Origin: Nematopogon swammerdamellus
Taxonomy: Eukaryota > Arthropoda > Insecta > Lepidoptera > Adelidae
Reading direction: 5' to 3'
Assembly (NCBI GenBank): GCA_946902875.1
Contig: OX336349.1
Coordinates: 17,445,891 to 17,509,890 of the forward strand
DNA length: 64,000 bases
Positions 18,126 to 29,340 of this stretch are shown piece by piece. The notes under the pieces are model-generated. The model was not told where the DNA came from and did no database searches. It saw nothing but the letters and a program-made list of their open reading frames with translations. The position numbers were made by a program, and so were the translations under genes. Numbering within the stretch: the first letter of the stretch is position 1; every line of letters starts with the position of its first letter.

Positions 18126-18725
18126 TCAGCCTCGATAGCTCAGTGGTGCAGACAGTCGACTGTTGCTATTGATTGTTGCAACACTTGCAACGCGGGGCTG
18201 GTCAGTACTTGGATGGGTGACCGCTCGACCGTTGGAGGCTGACCGTGGTTCGGAATCCACGTAAAACGTAGGTCCCTTCCCTTCTTAACTTACTAGGTGA
18301 TAGGTCAACCCGCCCGGGTTGGTACCCCCGCACTGAATGAAACGTAGGTCGAAACGACTATGTACAGTCAGCGCGCGAGCTCCGAGGAATCGGTATTTGT
18401 GGAAATTAATTTATTATAGAATTTTAATATTATACATTTGTATAATATTACTCGCCTAGTATAGTATAATCATCACAAAATGTGAATCTCCATAAAAATT
18501 CTATACAAATTCTATAATAAATTAATTTCCACAAATACCGATTCCTCGGAGCTCGCGCGCGCGCACTGTAAGTAGTTCGTATTTTCCGTCCAGTTCAGTG
18601 TAGCCGACATGAAATGAAGGGAAGCACTGACACTAGGCACCTAGTTCACCCGGTGATATGGGCTGACATCGCGGTTGTTGTAGGTGATGTAGCCAATAGT
18701 GTCAGGTTCCATAAAAAAAAAAGAT
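18126..18725 (+). mobile_element. SINE with tRNA-like and 5S-rRNA-like head, interrupted by a MITE
   Basis: The head has a tRNA A-box-like GCCTCGATAGCTCAGTGGTG and then GGTCAGTACTTGGATGGGTG ACCGC, a sequence typical of the internal promoter end of 5S rRNA. The body follows: CCCGCCCGGGTTGGTACC, GCACTGAATGAAACGTAGGT. After the inserted MITE (18363-18570) it resumes: TTTTCCGTCCAGTTCAGTGT, TATGGGCTGACATCGCGG, GTGATGTAGCCAATAGTGTC, TTCCATAAAAAAAA. Related copies are at 33735-33990 (-), 36075-36310 (+) and 52620-52935 (-). Confidence 0.75.
18363..18570. mobile_element. 208-bp palindromic MITE nested in the SINE
   Basis: The ends are TACAGTCAGCGCGCGAGCTC and the complement of GAGCTCGCGCGCGCGCACTGTA, with CGAGGAATCGGTATTTGTGG and AAATTAATTTATTATAGAAT in both arms. 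The SINE reads on continuously when it is removed. The TACAGT ends are shared with the MITE at 1735-1906. Confidence 0.85.
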
Positions 18726-18727
18726 CG

Positions 18728-18846
18728 TCGTCCGTCACTGTCGCGCGAACTCACACTTCTAAGTATGCGCGACAGGGACGACGCTCTACAACCGGATTGT
18801 ATCTTTCTAAAGCTCGACACGCATTAATTTGTTGCCGGGAACTGTA
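18728..18846. mobile_element. TACAGTACC MITE family, right half
   Basis: GACAGGGACGACGCTCTACA ACCGGATTGT, then CTTTCTAAAGCTCGA and CCGGGAACTGTA match the right arm of 1735-1906 and 19347-19517. The left arm is missing, cut at the SINE A-tail. Confidence 0.7.
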
Positions 18847-19346
18847 CTTCAAGTAGATAGGTACAATACCTACATCTCTCTGTGATCTGTGAGTAGGTAA
18901 GTATTGCACTGGTAGTTGACCATTGCAAAATTTTATACTTTTTATCAAAGATTTAAAAGGTTCTTTTTATCAAAGAGTCTATCTATGGTATTTCATATTT
19001 GAAAAGTAATGCGTCGAGTGTTTCGAAGGCGACCGTCGATGGACCTGTCTGAAAATGTTTTGAGTTTGGCTTCACCTTCCAAATTGATTGGATGTTGTAC
19101 ATTTAATTCTGACTATGAATACATTTTCCTTCCTTGGCATCGTCCAAAATGGTTTCATTTAGTGCTCAGAACTCTCCTAAGTTCTGCTAGATAAGCCAGA
19201 GGGCACAGATAGGTCAAAGTTCTAGCAAGAATTGTGTAGAAGCAACCGGCCACTGGTTCAGTATGTTTGACCTCGGGCTGTTTTGCTTACTCTCGTTCTT
19301 TTCACGTCTTAACTGAAATACTTAGTTATCTGTTTCATACTTATTA
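18847..19346. other. Intergenic, nothing identified
   Basis: A 61-codon frame (19009-19194) has no recognisable features. No repeat was traced. Confidence 0.5.
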
Positions 19347-19517
19347 CATACCCGGCCGTAAATAATGAACATCGAGCTTCAGAAAGAGACAATCCGGTTG
19401 TAGAGCGTTGTCCCTCTCGCACAGAGAAGTGCGAGTTCGTGTGACAGGGACGACGTTCTACAACCGGATTGTCTCTTTCTAAAGCTCGGTATTCATTATT
19501 TGATGCTGGGCACTGTA
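19347..19517. mobile_element. TACAGTACC MITE family, complete copy
   Basis: CATACCCGGCCG on the left and GCTGGGCACTGTA on the right, with near-perfect arms AGAAAGAGACAATCCGGTTG and CAACCGGATTGTCTCTTTCT and a CACAGAGAAGTGCGAGTTCG centre. Length 171 bp, like the copy at 1735. Confidence 0.8.
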
Positions 19518-19917
19518 CTTACCTATATGTTCTCCCTCTCGCACATAAAATACATTCTTAAACTGATAATTAAAAATAAAATGGCTGTGGTCTCTGTCGT
19601 GTCACGTTTCATATTGTAGCATTTTACACATAATATCTTATTTCACCGCGCATTAAATTGACCACATTGTTGCGCGGTATTGGCAGAATTGTCAGTAAAA
19701 CAAAAAAAAAACTCGTCTCTCAGAGTGCGGCGTCTCAGCTGAAAAACTTCGGTGCCAATTAATGAATTTCATCGCGGAAAATGTGCCGGAGAGAGTCGCC
19801 GTAACTTCACTTTTCCCGCCGATTCCGGTCCGGAATGCGATGCGAAATACTGTGACTTTCATCTCGTTAGTGGTACGCCTGTATTGCGGCTTCATTCTGT
19901 TGGCGACAGTGGAGTGC

Positions 19918-20425
19918 TAGTGATGTTACGAGTCGAATACTTGAACGAATCTGTTACTCGATTTGAACACATACCGTCGCGCGTGGTTGATGAAATGAAT
20001 GAATGAAAGCTCGCGTGTCGAGTAGGGGAACTCGAATGACGATGCGCGAATGCTTGAATGAAATTATATTGATTGATAATAAATAAAGAAATATATCGAA
20101 AGAAAATTGAGAATTTAAGTTGATTGTGATTTAAAATAAAATAAAATCAGGCCATGTAGTCATTGTACAGGTTTTATTAAAATATAAACAAAATTATGTA
20201 ATCATTACCGGCTTTTGCCCACCGTCCACCTCCTGAGACCACCTGGGTGAACCATGGAAAGTTTTTTTTAAAAAGGCTAAATATTGAACACCCCAAACTT
20301 TATATTGGTGACGGTATGTACTTACCTATCAAAATCAAATTCTAGTAAAAATATGAATAATACTGACTTGTATTAGGCTTGACTCGAGTGACTCGAGTAA
20401 GATCACTCGACTCGTAACATCACTA
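19918..20425. mobile_element. TIR element with perfect 19-bp ends (TAGTGATGTTACGAGTCGA)
   Basis: TAGTGATGTTACGAGTCGA at 19918-19936 is exactly repeated inverted at 20407-20425. CTCGAGTCACTCGAGTC-like sub-repeats lie inside each end. The interior (508 bp in total) has no transposase. A target duplication is not evident. Confidence 0.65.
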
Positions 20426-20980
20426 CAGCTATAAGTCACACAATTTGACAACTGAAATGATTCACTTCACAACTTGTAACGTTGAACTTGTAAAGCCGGG
20501 TCTCCTGCGAATGTTTTTTCGAAACAATACACAAAAAACATGAAACAAAAACCTTATTTCTCTATGGTTTCATACAAATGTGGATGGCCACTCCCCAATG
20601 TTTCGATGTTTCTGTGTAATGTTTCGAAAAAAATATTGGCAGGAGACGCGGCTAATGTATGTAGTAACTTCTAACTGACTCACAAAAGAAGTACCCACAG
20701 ATTACTGATATTATACCCGTCACTCCGCGCCGCCGCCGCCGCCGGCGCCGCGCCTCCGGTTCAGAGCAAGAATTCGTACAATTTCTCGGAGTACCTACAA
20801 TTTCAAAGACCAAGCACAGAGCAGTGATTCTGATTAATTAATGTTCCCTGCCTGGGTGGGGGGCTCGCTATTCGATGCTCTGTGGTATCAAGCGAGTACA
20901 ATTCGGGTCTAGAAGTTCAAATGCAACAGTAAAACTTTAAAGGGGGACCCCTGAAAAATAACTTCGCTATCTTGAATAGT
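20426..20980. other. Intergenic with a short GC-rich islet
   Basis: TTTCGAAACA and TGTTTCGA motifs recur inverted around 20515-20640. At 20725-20762 there is an unusually GC-rich (CCG)n stretch, CCGCGCCGCCGCCGCCGCCG. A similar islet is at 58446-58530. No gene is seen. Confidence 0.5.
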
Positions 20981-20984
20981 GAAT

Positions 20985-21350
20985 AAGCTGAGTGGGCTCC
21001 CTTTTCGCCAGTTTTTATTTGTATTGCAAAATATGTATACATACATACATAACATACCACACTCTGTATCCCTACAATCGGGACAAGCAGAGTAATTGGT
21101 GTTGTGCTGCAAGTTCTCTTGTAAATTACAGCACAACACCAACCACAACACCACATTTAGAAAAGTATTAGGACAAGTAAGGCAGCAAGTAAGGCACGAA
21201 GGCCCCCCTGCTACAAGACCCGGTAGAAGGACCGTGCCAAGGTGAGAAGTGGCTAACCTGTCGCCCTTATGCACAGCATCTTGTCCTTATCCCTTAGGCG
21301 CCTTTTACCACATGCACGGGGAGAGATGCAGTGGGGCTATTCTAAAATAT
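20985..21350 (-). mobile_element. GTGGGGCC...AACACCGATTACTCTG repeat (SINE-like), copy
   Basis: Read on the minus strand: AGAATAGCCCCACTGCATCT, CTCCCCGTGCATGTGGTAAA, the CACCTTGGCACGGTCCTTC region, GCACAACACCAATTACTCTG, and a CATACATACATA tail. Other copies: 35968-36070 (+), 37650-37880 (+), 46425-46525 (-), 47810-48035 (-) and 50964-51720 (+, interrupted). Confidence 0.75.
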
Positions 21351-21465
21351 GTGTGACGAATAAATATTTTTTCTTTATTTCTTTCTTAAAATATTTAGAG
21401 CTGTTTGTAGTTAATCATATCCTCATAAATCAAAGTTCATTAGAATAGGAAAGTGCCTTATTAGA

Positions 21466-21745
21466 TTAGGTTGATAGGTTAGGTAGGCATCGTAAGACCC
21501 TGGGACATTCTGTGATGCAAGGGAATTTCTTTTCGGTGAGCCTTTTCACGGCCCTTTTGAAAAATCCCAGGCTGTTACTTGGGAGGAAATGAATGGGCAG
21601 TGAGTGCCTTCCACATTTTCCCGGATCTGTGAATAAATGACCTACAGAACGCGGTTGCTGCACATCTTGCTTGATTGGTAGTTCGATTGTATAGGCGCTT
21701 CCCCTGCCCGCCAGGTACCTAACGCGTAGTGCAGTGCTACACATT
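21466..21745 (-). pseudogene. Non-LTR retrotransposon RT C-terminus
   Basis: The minus strand reads YTIELPI ... FTDPGKCGRHSLPIHFLPSN and SLGFFKRAVKRLTEK. This equals the HPYTLDLP ... LWNSLP-x-H-x-FP ... SFKRGVNR end of jockey/CR1-type ORF2 proteins, as at 22742-23406. Only the last 90 codons remain. Confidence 0.75.
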
Positions 21746-22480
21746 GGTGCATCTTATATGATCAATAATACCACCTCATGCATGCAACACTCTTGGTTTC
21801 CATCTGGCTAGCTAGTAGCTAGGGCCACTAGCTACTTCAACATAACACGTCTAAAGCTGCCAAGCTGTCTCAAGTTGAGACTCAACAACACCTTGTCCGT
21901 ATGAATTGAAAAAGAACGCGCGAACCATATTTTATAATTACACGTCGTCACACGAACATTCCCTCTAGCTTAGTAATTAAAGTAAATTATTGTTATTCGA
22001 TGAGACTTTACTCACCTGAGAAAGGAAGTGAAATGTTATGAATACGTCTGAGTGTTTTATTGCAAACAGTTTCTTTGTTATTATATTAAATTATTGTGCT
22101 GCGTAGGTAGGCACTCGTAACGTTGACTCCTTCCTGAGAATGTTTTTCTCTTACGAGTACAAGCATTGTACAATTTCGCAAGTAACAGTTTTATTATTGC
22201 ATCAAGTGGCAGTGTGGTGGGTATATATACCTATACCTGTATTACTTCATATAATTTCATATAAAAAATTGTCACTTTGTCATAAATTACTGCATCTCTC
22301 ATAAATTGTGCAGTGTGCAGTCTTTGGATAATTAATGAGTAAAGGAGTAAATTACAGATGGTAGTTTTTTTCATTATTTTGTAAATTAGACTAAGGGAAT
22401 ACTGAAAAAAATTCCAGTGAAGTTTCTTGTCAGTTCTTCTTCGCTGTGATAATCTAACTGGCAGAATGTAGGTGTAACAA
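21746..22480. other. Intergenic, nothing identified
   Basis: AT-rich sequence. A short GCTAGCTAGTAGCTAGGGCC inverted motif at 21807-21835 is the only structure seen. Confidence 0.5.
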
Positions 22481-22489
22481 TGTAAAATA

Positions 22490-23460
22490 TGACGAACGCC
22501 ATGTCAGTGAACGCCGGCGGCGTACCACAAGGATCTGTGTTGTGACTGACCCACGCTGTTTCTTCTGCATATCAATGATATGCTGTCTCTGGGCAATATA
22601 CATTGCTATGCAGATGACAGTACGGCACACGGATCCTACACCAGTCACCCTTCAGCCAGTCGGGATGTTCTGGATGAGAAGAGGCGAAGACTTGTGTCTG
22701 AGCTCGAACACTCGGCTCTATTTCCGAATGGGGCCGTAGTAATTTGGTCGAGTTCAACGCTTCCAAGACACAAGTTTGCGCGTTCAGTGCGAAGAGAGTG
22801 GCGTTCACACCGGCTCCTTCATTCCAAGGCACGTCGCTTAAATTAAGCGAGCACCTCGGGGTCCTCGGAGTCGAACTGTCGCGCGACCTGAACTTTCGTC
22901 GCCATATCGAGGGGAAGGCCAAGCTGGCTTCTAAAAAGCTGGGCGTACTCAATAAGGTGCGACGGTACTTCACGTCGGACCAAAAGCTGCTTCTGTATAA
23001 ATCGCAGATCAGGTCCTGCTTGGAGTACTGCTCGCACCTGTGGGATGGCTCTGCCAAATACCAGCTTGCGCCTCTGGACTCAATCCAGCGTCGAGCCGTG
23101 CGACTAGTGGGTGACCCCGAAGTGTCCTGCGATCTTGAACCACTGCAACACCGTAGGGATGTCGGCTCCCTAAGTGTGTTCTATCGCTTATTCCATGGGG
23201 AGTGCTCGGAGGAGCTGTTTAATGCGATTCCGGCGTCCCCTTTCCACCTTCGCCCCTTACGCACTGGGCAGGGATTGCATCCCTACACGCTGGACTTACC
23301 GCGGATGCGTACCAATCGATCCTGCAGATCATTCCTCTACAGAACCGGTAAACTCCCCCCAAATTTCCCCCCAAGTACAGTCTCGGGTCCTTCAAGAGGG
23401 GCGTGAATGGGCACCACTAATTCGTCAAGAGAAATTATCAGAAGAAGTGTTTAAGTCTCC
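22490..23460 (+). pseudogene. Non-LTR retrotransposon ORF2 reverse transcriptase, C-terminal half, frameshifted
   Basis: The fragment starts with the RT palm: VNAGGVPQGSVL, a stop, then LFLLHINDM and the catalytic CYADDSTAHG at about 22600-22625, in shifting frames. From 22744 a clean frame runs to 23406: FNASKTQVCAFSAKR, LGVLGVELSRDLNFRRHIEG, KAKLASKKLGVLNKVRRYFT, LLLYKSQIRSCLEYCSHLWD, LDSIQRRAVRLVGDPE, HPYTLDLP. These are the thumb and C-terminal motifs of jockey/CR1-type elements. A YADD site is present but the frame is broken, so it is inactive. Homologous remnants are at 21466, 27560, 42540, 44938, 51750 and 53481. Confidence 0.9.
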
Positions 23461-24236
23461 GACAATTTGACATAGCAGAAATACCGATTAGTAGTCACAA
23501 ATTACTCATATATCACAATAATTAGAATAATTACACAGGTTTATCGCGCCGCCTACATAACATTATATTATTTCATATAATATAGGTTATCGAGTTGAAC
23601 CGGTCACAGCGCGGCAGTGACAGCTTCTGTGACAAAGGCATTCTCCAGCACCGAGCATACATACGGGAGACGCAACGCTACTGCGTTTGTATCGGAGCAC
23701 GGCTAGCCAAAAATCCCTACTACTACGAAAATCGAAATCGCAATTTAATCTTTTATGACGTGACTTGTCTATCTCCGTTACCCATATCGCGCCCTGCGAT
23801 ATGGAGAGAGACAGAGCGAGCAAGGCCAGCGACAGGTTTGTTATCGCTGGCTTGGCTCGGGTATCTGGTAGTAAGAGCCGACCGTCCGACCAATCGGAAG
23901 CCTTGCTTGACGGCAACTTGACGGGATCACTACGAATGCCAGTCTGACGGACGATGATGGCGCGGTATATTTGTGAATTTTGAAATTGTTATTTGTAATA
24001 TTATTTCAAATAGTTTTTACTGAACGAATATTATTGTTTGAATCCAAAAAAAAATATTGAAAAATTAAACCAGACTGTTGTTCTAATATTTTTGAAAAGT
24101 TGTACTAATAATCAGTGATAGGAATAAATAGGGCTTATTTACCTAAACTTCGAGGAACAGAGTAAAAGATTGGAGTCTTCCTTAAAACAATATTTTTTTC
24201 CGGTTTAATAATATTCATGGTGTTTTAATCTCGCGA
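23461..24236. other. Intergenic, weak structure
   Basis: GCCAGCGACAGG ... CTTGGCTCGGG and GTTATCGCTGGC (23826-23855) form a short inverted repeat of MITE type. Both strands carry 108-109-codon overlapping ORFs (23587-23921), which I take as chance. Confidence 0.45.
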
Positions 24237-25555
24237 TTTAAAAAAAGTGGCCGCCATTTTGAACTTTTTAGTTACTGGACCGATTGCTTTCAAAATCGAT
24301 ATCTGGGTGTATGTGTGGGCTCTGATTACGAATCTGTAGTAAAAATTTAAAAAAGTGGCCGCCATTTTGAACTTTTTAGATAGTGGACCGATTGCTTTCA
24401 AAATCGATATCTGGGTGTATGTGTGGGCTCTGAATACGAATCTGTAGTCAAAATTTAAAAAAAGTGGCCGCCATTTCGAACTTTTTAGTTACTGGACCGA
24501 TTGCTTTCAAAATCGATATCTGGGTGTCTGTGTGGGCTCTGAATACGAATCCGTTGTCAAAATGTAAAAAAAGTGGCCGCCATTTTGAACTTTTTAGTTA
24601 CTGGACCGATTGCTTTCAAAATCGATATCTGGGTGTATGTGTGGGCTCTGAATACGAATCTGTAGTAAAAATTTAAAAAAAGTAGCCGCCATTTTGAACT
24701 TTTTAGTTACTGGACCGAATGCTTTCAATATCGCTATCTGGGTGTATGTGTGGGCTCTGAATACGAATCTGTAGTCAAAATTTAAAAAAAGTTGCCGCCA
24801 TTTTGAACTTTTTAGTTACTGGACCGATTGCTTTCAAAATCGATATCTGGGTGTCTGTGTGGGCTCTGAATACGAATCCGTTGTCAAAATGTAAAAAAAG
24901 TGGCCGCCATTTTAAATAATAATATAATAACCGCCATAGTAACTAGAAAGTTCAAAATGGCGGTCACTTTTTTAAATTTTGATAACGGATTCGTACTCAG
25001 AGCCCACACGGACACCCAGATATCGATTTTGAAAGCAATCGGTCCAGTAACTAAAAAGTTCAAAATGGCGGCCACTTTTATAAAATTTTGACAACGGATT
25101 CGTATTCAGAGCCCACACAGACACCCAGATATCGATTTTGAAAGCAATCGGTCCAGTAACTAAAAAGTTCAAAATGGCGGCCACTTTTATAAAATTTTGA
25201 CAACGGATTCGTATTCAGAGCCCACACAGACACCCAGATATCGATTTTGAAAGCAATCGGTCCAGTAACTAAAAAGTTCAAAATGGCGACCACTTTTTTT
25301 AAATTTTGACAACGGATTCGTATTCAGAGCCCACACGGACACCCAGATATCGATTTTGAAAGCAATCGGTCCAGTAACTAAAAAGTTCAAAATGGCGGCC
25401 ACTTTTATAAAATTTTGACAACGGATTCGTATTCAGAGCCCACACAGACACCCAGATATCGATTTTGAAAGCAATCGGTCCAGTAACTAAAAAGTTCAAA
25501 ATGGCGGTCACTTTTTTTGAATTTTGACAACGGATTCGTATTCAGGGCCCACACA
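24237..25555. repeat. 109-bp satellite arranged as a head-to-head palindrome
   Basis: The unit contains GTGGCCGCCATTTTGAACTT, TTTAGTTACTGGACCGATTG, CTTTCAAAATCGATATCTGG and GTGTGGGCTCTGAATACGAA. Units start at 24247, 24355, 24464, 24573, 24682, 24791 and 24900 on the + strand. After a short centre (24910-24945) the same unit runs reversed, with AAATGGCGG at about 24953, 25062, 25171, 25280, 25390 and 25499. Copies differ at a few sites, and the right arm units are more alike. The open frames in it (RYLGVCVGSEYESV and others) are products of the period. Confidence 0.92.
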
Positions 25556-25560
25556 GACAC

Positions 25561-25990
25561 TTTTATTATAAAATAACCGTCGGAGGACCTTGGTTGAAAA
25601 TTGTAAAATTTAGTAGAACGGACAGACATGCATTTGTTACGGAACCCTACATTCATTTTAAAATAAATGTTAAATTTTGTAGAACGGACAGACATGCATT
25701 TGTTACGGAACCCTACATTCATTTTGCAGAACTTATTAGTAGAATGGACAGACATAAACGTGTTACGGAACCCTACTTTTATTATAAAATAACCGTCGGA
25801 GGACCTTGGTTGAAAATTGTAAAATTTAGTAGAACGGACAGACATGCATTTGTTACGGAACCCTACATTCATTTTGAAATAAATGTTAAATTTTGTAGAA
25901 CGGACAGACATGCATTTGTTACGGAACCCTACATTCATTTTGCAGAACTTAGTAGAATGGACAGACATAAACCTGTTACCGAACCCTACT
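25561..25990. repeat. 216-bp tandem duplication with internal sub-repeats
   Basis: TTTTATTATAAAATAACCGT starts at 25561 and 25777. Each unit holds three sub-repeats of the form TAGAACGGACAGACATGCAT, TTGTTACGGAACCCTACATT. GGAACCCTA resembles the 5' end of the window's SINE family in reverse, so this may be an amplified SINE edge. It joins the 109-bp satellite directly. Confidence 0.85.
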
Positions 25991-27555
25991 TAACAGTTGC
26001 ACTCCGGGTGTGCCGGCAGATCCCGTGCCACTCTAACTTAACCCTTAATGCAATGACTTAAGGTTTCATTTTAAAAATGACGCTGACGCGATGTCGCGAT
26101 TTCGAGTTATAAATTTTATACCCACCTAAAAATGTGACAAGCACCGCTAAAGAAATTTTCACTTAAAAAAAAACAAGCAAACAAATAAACAAACAAATAT
26201 ACTTTCGCATTTATGATAAACAACATGATAGCAAACAAATAAACAAACAAATATACTTTCGCATTTATGATAAACAACATCGCATTTATTATAAACAACA
26301 TCCCCGTATACAATAATTGATTTCAAATTTCTTTTCAGTCTGTCAAATTTGCCTATCATGTGTACGCGCCCGGTATGGCGCGCAGTCGTGCTCCTAACTC
26401 GCGGAATTAATGTATTTTTCACGTTTTAAGCGTTGTATTATCATTAAAATGACTTACCTATGAAAGGTTACGCCATCTTTTGTTATTCCTGATGATCTTG
26501 AGCTCTTTCGACACGTACGAACTGCACAACTCGCCATTTTGCGTAGTGCACATATACGTGTTCTTTGTCCCCAAGTCACATTTGCACTGACGTTCGATCC
26601 CGCAGACTATTATATTGTAAGAGCATAATGCACTAAGACGCGGCTAATTTTCCCATATAATAGCGCTCGACGGTTGCCACTCCCGTATGTATGCTTGGTG
26701 TTCTCCAGAGTCGGCAGCGAGCTTGCCTAATGCCTGCTTGCCTGCGAGATTTAGGACTGTGCTTGTTCTCTCGACAAAAATATGGGCGTGTCTGGCTCTG
26801 GCTGCCGCGTGAGCGTGACTTGAGTCGCTGACATTTCCAGACTTTATCTTGCTGTTTGCGTTTCCCAACCATATGCCTATGTACACTTGAAATGTATGCG
26901 TAGATAGAGCGAAAACTTGAGTTGTGTTTAAATTATATTCCACAGCGAGTTGGTTTGTGAGTAAATGGGAGTGCCCCAGGACGCATTGTTCGGTCTTCGG
27001 TCTCTCTGTTCGAACCGAGGTTCGAACCGTCGTCGTCGTCGTCGTCGCGTGTCGGTTTGAACGAGTTCTTGCAGTCCAGATGCAAATAAAATTATGAACG
27101 AAAAGGTTAAATTTAATGCATAGCTAAGAATGAGTCAATGAACGAAAATAATATGTTTTAACGAAGGTGCTGAGAGAAAAAAATAATGATAACCACTACC
27201 AATATTTATAATATGGTTAAACAATTGCAACAAATAATACAATCAATAAAAGTAGCTGTTTATTTATGGATTACTTAGGCATGAATATGAATATGGATGC
27301 AAGGATGATACGAGTTTACAAGGTTCTTATTGCATGTATTTTGCATCGTATCAGTAGGTAGGTAGGCTCACGGTAGAACTTGATATTTAATCGTGAACAT
27401 ATATTATTTCGGTTGATAAAATAACCGAATATTCAATTTACTACCTAGGTACTTCATTTTATTAGGTAAGCTTCAGCTAGTGCTTGTGACAATTTATTTA
27501 CTGCTTGACATCGGTCGATCCGTGGTCGAACCGTTCTTGTAGTTTCTCACATCGA
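25991..27555. other. Intergenic, small repeats only
   Basis: 26170-26290 has a twice-repeated AAACAAACAAATATACTTTC GCATTTATGATAAACAACAT block like a Helitron-type 5' end. 27028-27048 is a (GTC)n microsatellite. The 79- and 99-codon minus-strand ORFs (26633-26943) overlap each other and are not recognised. Confidence 0.5.
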
Positions 27556-27559
27556 GCCA

Positions 27560-27805
27560 CCCATAAGGTATCTAACGACGCCCATGGACATTCGGTCGTA
27601 CGCGGGAGTTGCGAATGCCATGCCGGCCTCGATGTCGGCCTGACACTGACAGGTGCCTATTCACGCCTCGCTTGAAAGACCCGAGGCTATACTTGGGAGG
27701 AGATATGTAGATAGGTAACACTAGTCGTAGGTTTTTGTGAAATGGATGGAGAAAAAAAGCTCCCCGGAGCGTGCGCGTCATAGTTCGATGTTTTAATATC
27801 AATGA
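27560..27805 (-). pseudogene. Non-LTR retrotransposon RT C-terminus
   Basis: The minus strand reads FFLHPFHKNLRLVLPIYISP PKYSLGSFKRGVNRHLS and GRHRGRHGIRNSRVRPNVHG, the final residues of a jockey/CR1-type ORF2. The end is intact; upstream parts are lost. Confidence 0.75.
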
Positions 27806-27839
27806 ACCACAGAATTACCTTATGTAAATTTTCCAATGT

Positions 27840-27900
27840 ATTTGTTACTGTTTAATGTTTACTGGAGCAATAAAGAATTTTCTATCTATCTATCTATCTT
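27840..27900 (+). mobile_element. Retroelement 3' tail with CAATAAAGAATTTTCTATCTATC
   Basis: Similar tails occur near 11610, 40115 and 43330 (+) and, inverted, at 39530 and 47130. It ends in a TATC microsatellite. Confidence 0.55.
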
Positions 27901-28950
27901 GACTCTGTGCAATGAACCCATAATTTAAAATCATTAATATGACAGACATATAATGCTGATGATGTCATATATGAAGAATTCAAAGTATCTAGGTCGAAAT
28001 CTGTGACAGACAAACACCACTCGCCTTGACCTCATCAGTCATCTTCATCATGTATCATGACATGACTCACCTTGAAATCAGAACTGAGGAATGAAACATG
28101 AACTTGAAGAAACAATATCTAACCACAATAACGTGGACCTAACATCAGTTAGTCAGTTTGTTCAAGTCGACTTAGACAATTCCGGAAACCACTGTAATAA
28201 TGGATATTGCATTAGAAAGACGTAGAGCTACTTTTGTTAACGATATATGTGTTTCAATGAGGTCGGAAGTTGGGGTAAACGAGCATCAAATGAGGTGACG
28301 TAGTTGTTATAATACTGTCTTATGTATGTTGTCTTCAGACCATCGACACTGTCAGAAATACATATTGCGTATTTCCCGCTTGTTGAAACCTGAAACCCTA
28401 GATTAAAAAGACAAAGAAGAATTAAAAAAAATCGACCGACCTGAGTGAGAGAGGCACCGTGGTCAGTGTCCGTGTTACTGACCATTTATAATTAACTTCA
28501 GAATATTTAATCTGACCTCGCTAGATCGGATGGACAGACGGACGAGCGGTCGAGCACACCTAAGTGAGATGAATGAGAGCGATAAACCTATTTTACTGAA
28601 GCTGTTTCCTTTTTCGAAACCCAAATTGTATATAGGAGGAACACTTACGGCCTTTAGCATACTTTTATTTAAATGATCTTCAAGTTCTTTCTTTCATCCG
28701 ATGTTAACACGCAAAAGGCCTTGTCTAAGGAATGTCACACCCGGAGGCAATCACGAAATTCACGAACGACACGGTCGGTCGTCACGTCACCGCACGCCAC
28801 ACGCAGTTACTCTATGCACACTCTCTTCCGATTCCGACGGATCTTTTTGAGAAACACGCCGAGTTTGATAACTTTAAAATAATGGAACGTCCGTTAGCCT
28901 CGCTGTGTTCTCAATTTTAAATATTGAATGGAACGCCAATCCTAAATATG
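27901..28950. other. Intergenic, nothing identified
   Basis: Short ORFs on both strands have no recognisable motif. No repeat was traced. Confidence 0.5.
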
Positions 28951-28956
28951 AGGTCA

Positions 28957-29340
28957 TCTTTTTACCGACTTCAAAAAAAGGAGGTTATCAATTCGACACG
29001 TACCTATGTATGTAATATCGTTGAAATTACACAATATTCGTATGGTTAATTTATGTGGGCTTCTAAACAGGTGTGCCAAATTTCATAAGCGTATGTATGT
29101 ATGTACGTATGTTTGCCCACGCATTACTCCGAAACTAATAATTAATCGGATTGTAACTTTTTATTGGCTTACATTTACTTTATCTTAGGGAACAGTGTAA
29201 GTTTCATCAAAATCGGTTCAGTAGTTTTCAAGATATGGGCTGTTAAGTGTGTCAAACGGGCGAATAATTCTATACCACGACAACCGATTTCTGTGATTCT
29301 TTTTTTACCCGCGGGCGAAGCCGCTGATAAGAGTGAAATA
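28957..29340 (+). mobile_element. CCGACTTCAAAAAAAGGAGG repeat (Helitron-like)
   Basis: The head ACCGACTTCAAAAAAAGGAG, the GTATGTATGTACGTATG tract, the AAAATCGGTTCAGTAGTTTT line and the end ACCCGCGGGCGAAGCCGCT are typical of a widespread non-autonomous lepidopteran repeat. Confidence 0.6.

Noticed and set aside
18180..18240. 5S rRNA gene
   Set aside because: Only the internal-promoter part is present, fused to tRNA-like and SINE sequence; the rest of 5S is missing.
24464..25968. Several overlapping ORFs of 60-187 codons on both strands
   Set aside because: They repeat with the 109-bp and 216-bp periods of the satellite and carry no independent protein signal.
24237..25990. CRISPR array
   Set aside because: Units are directly adjacent without unique spacers, and the DNA is eukaryotic.
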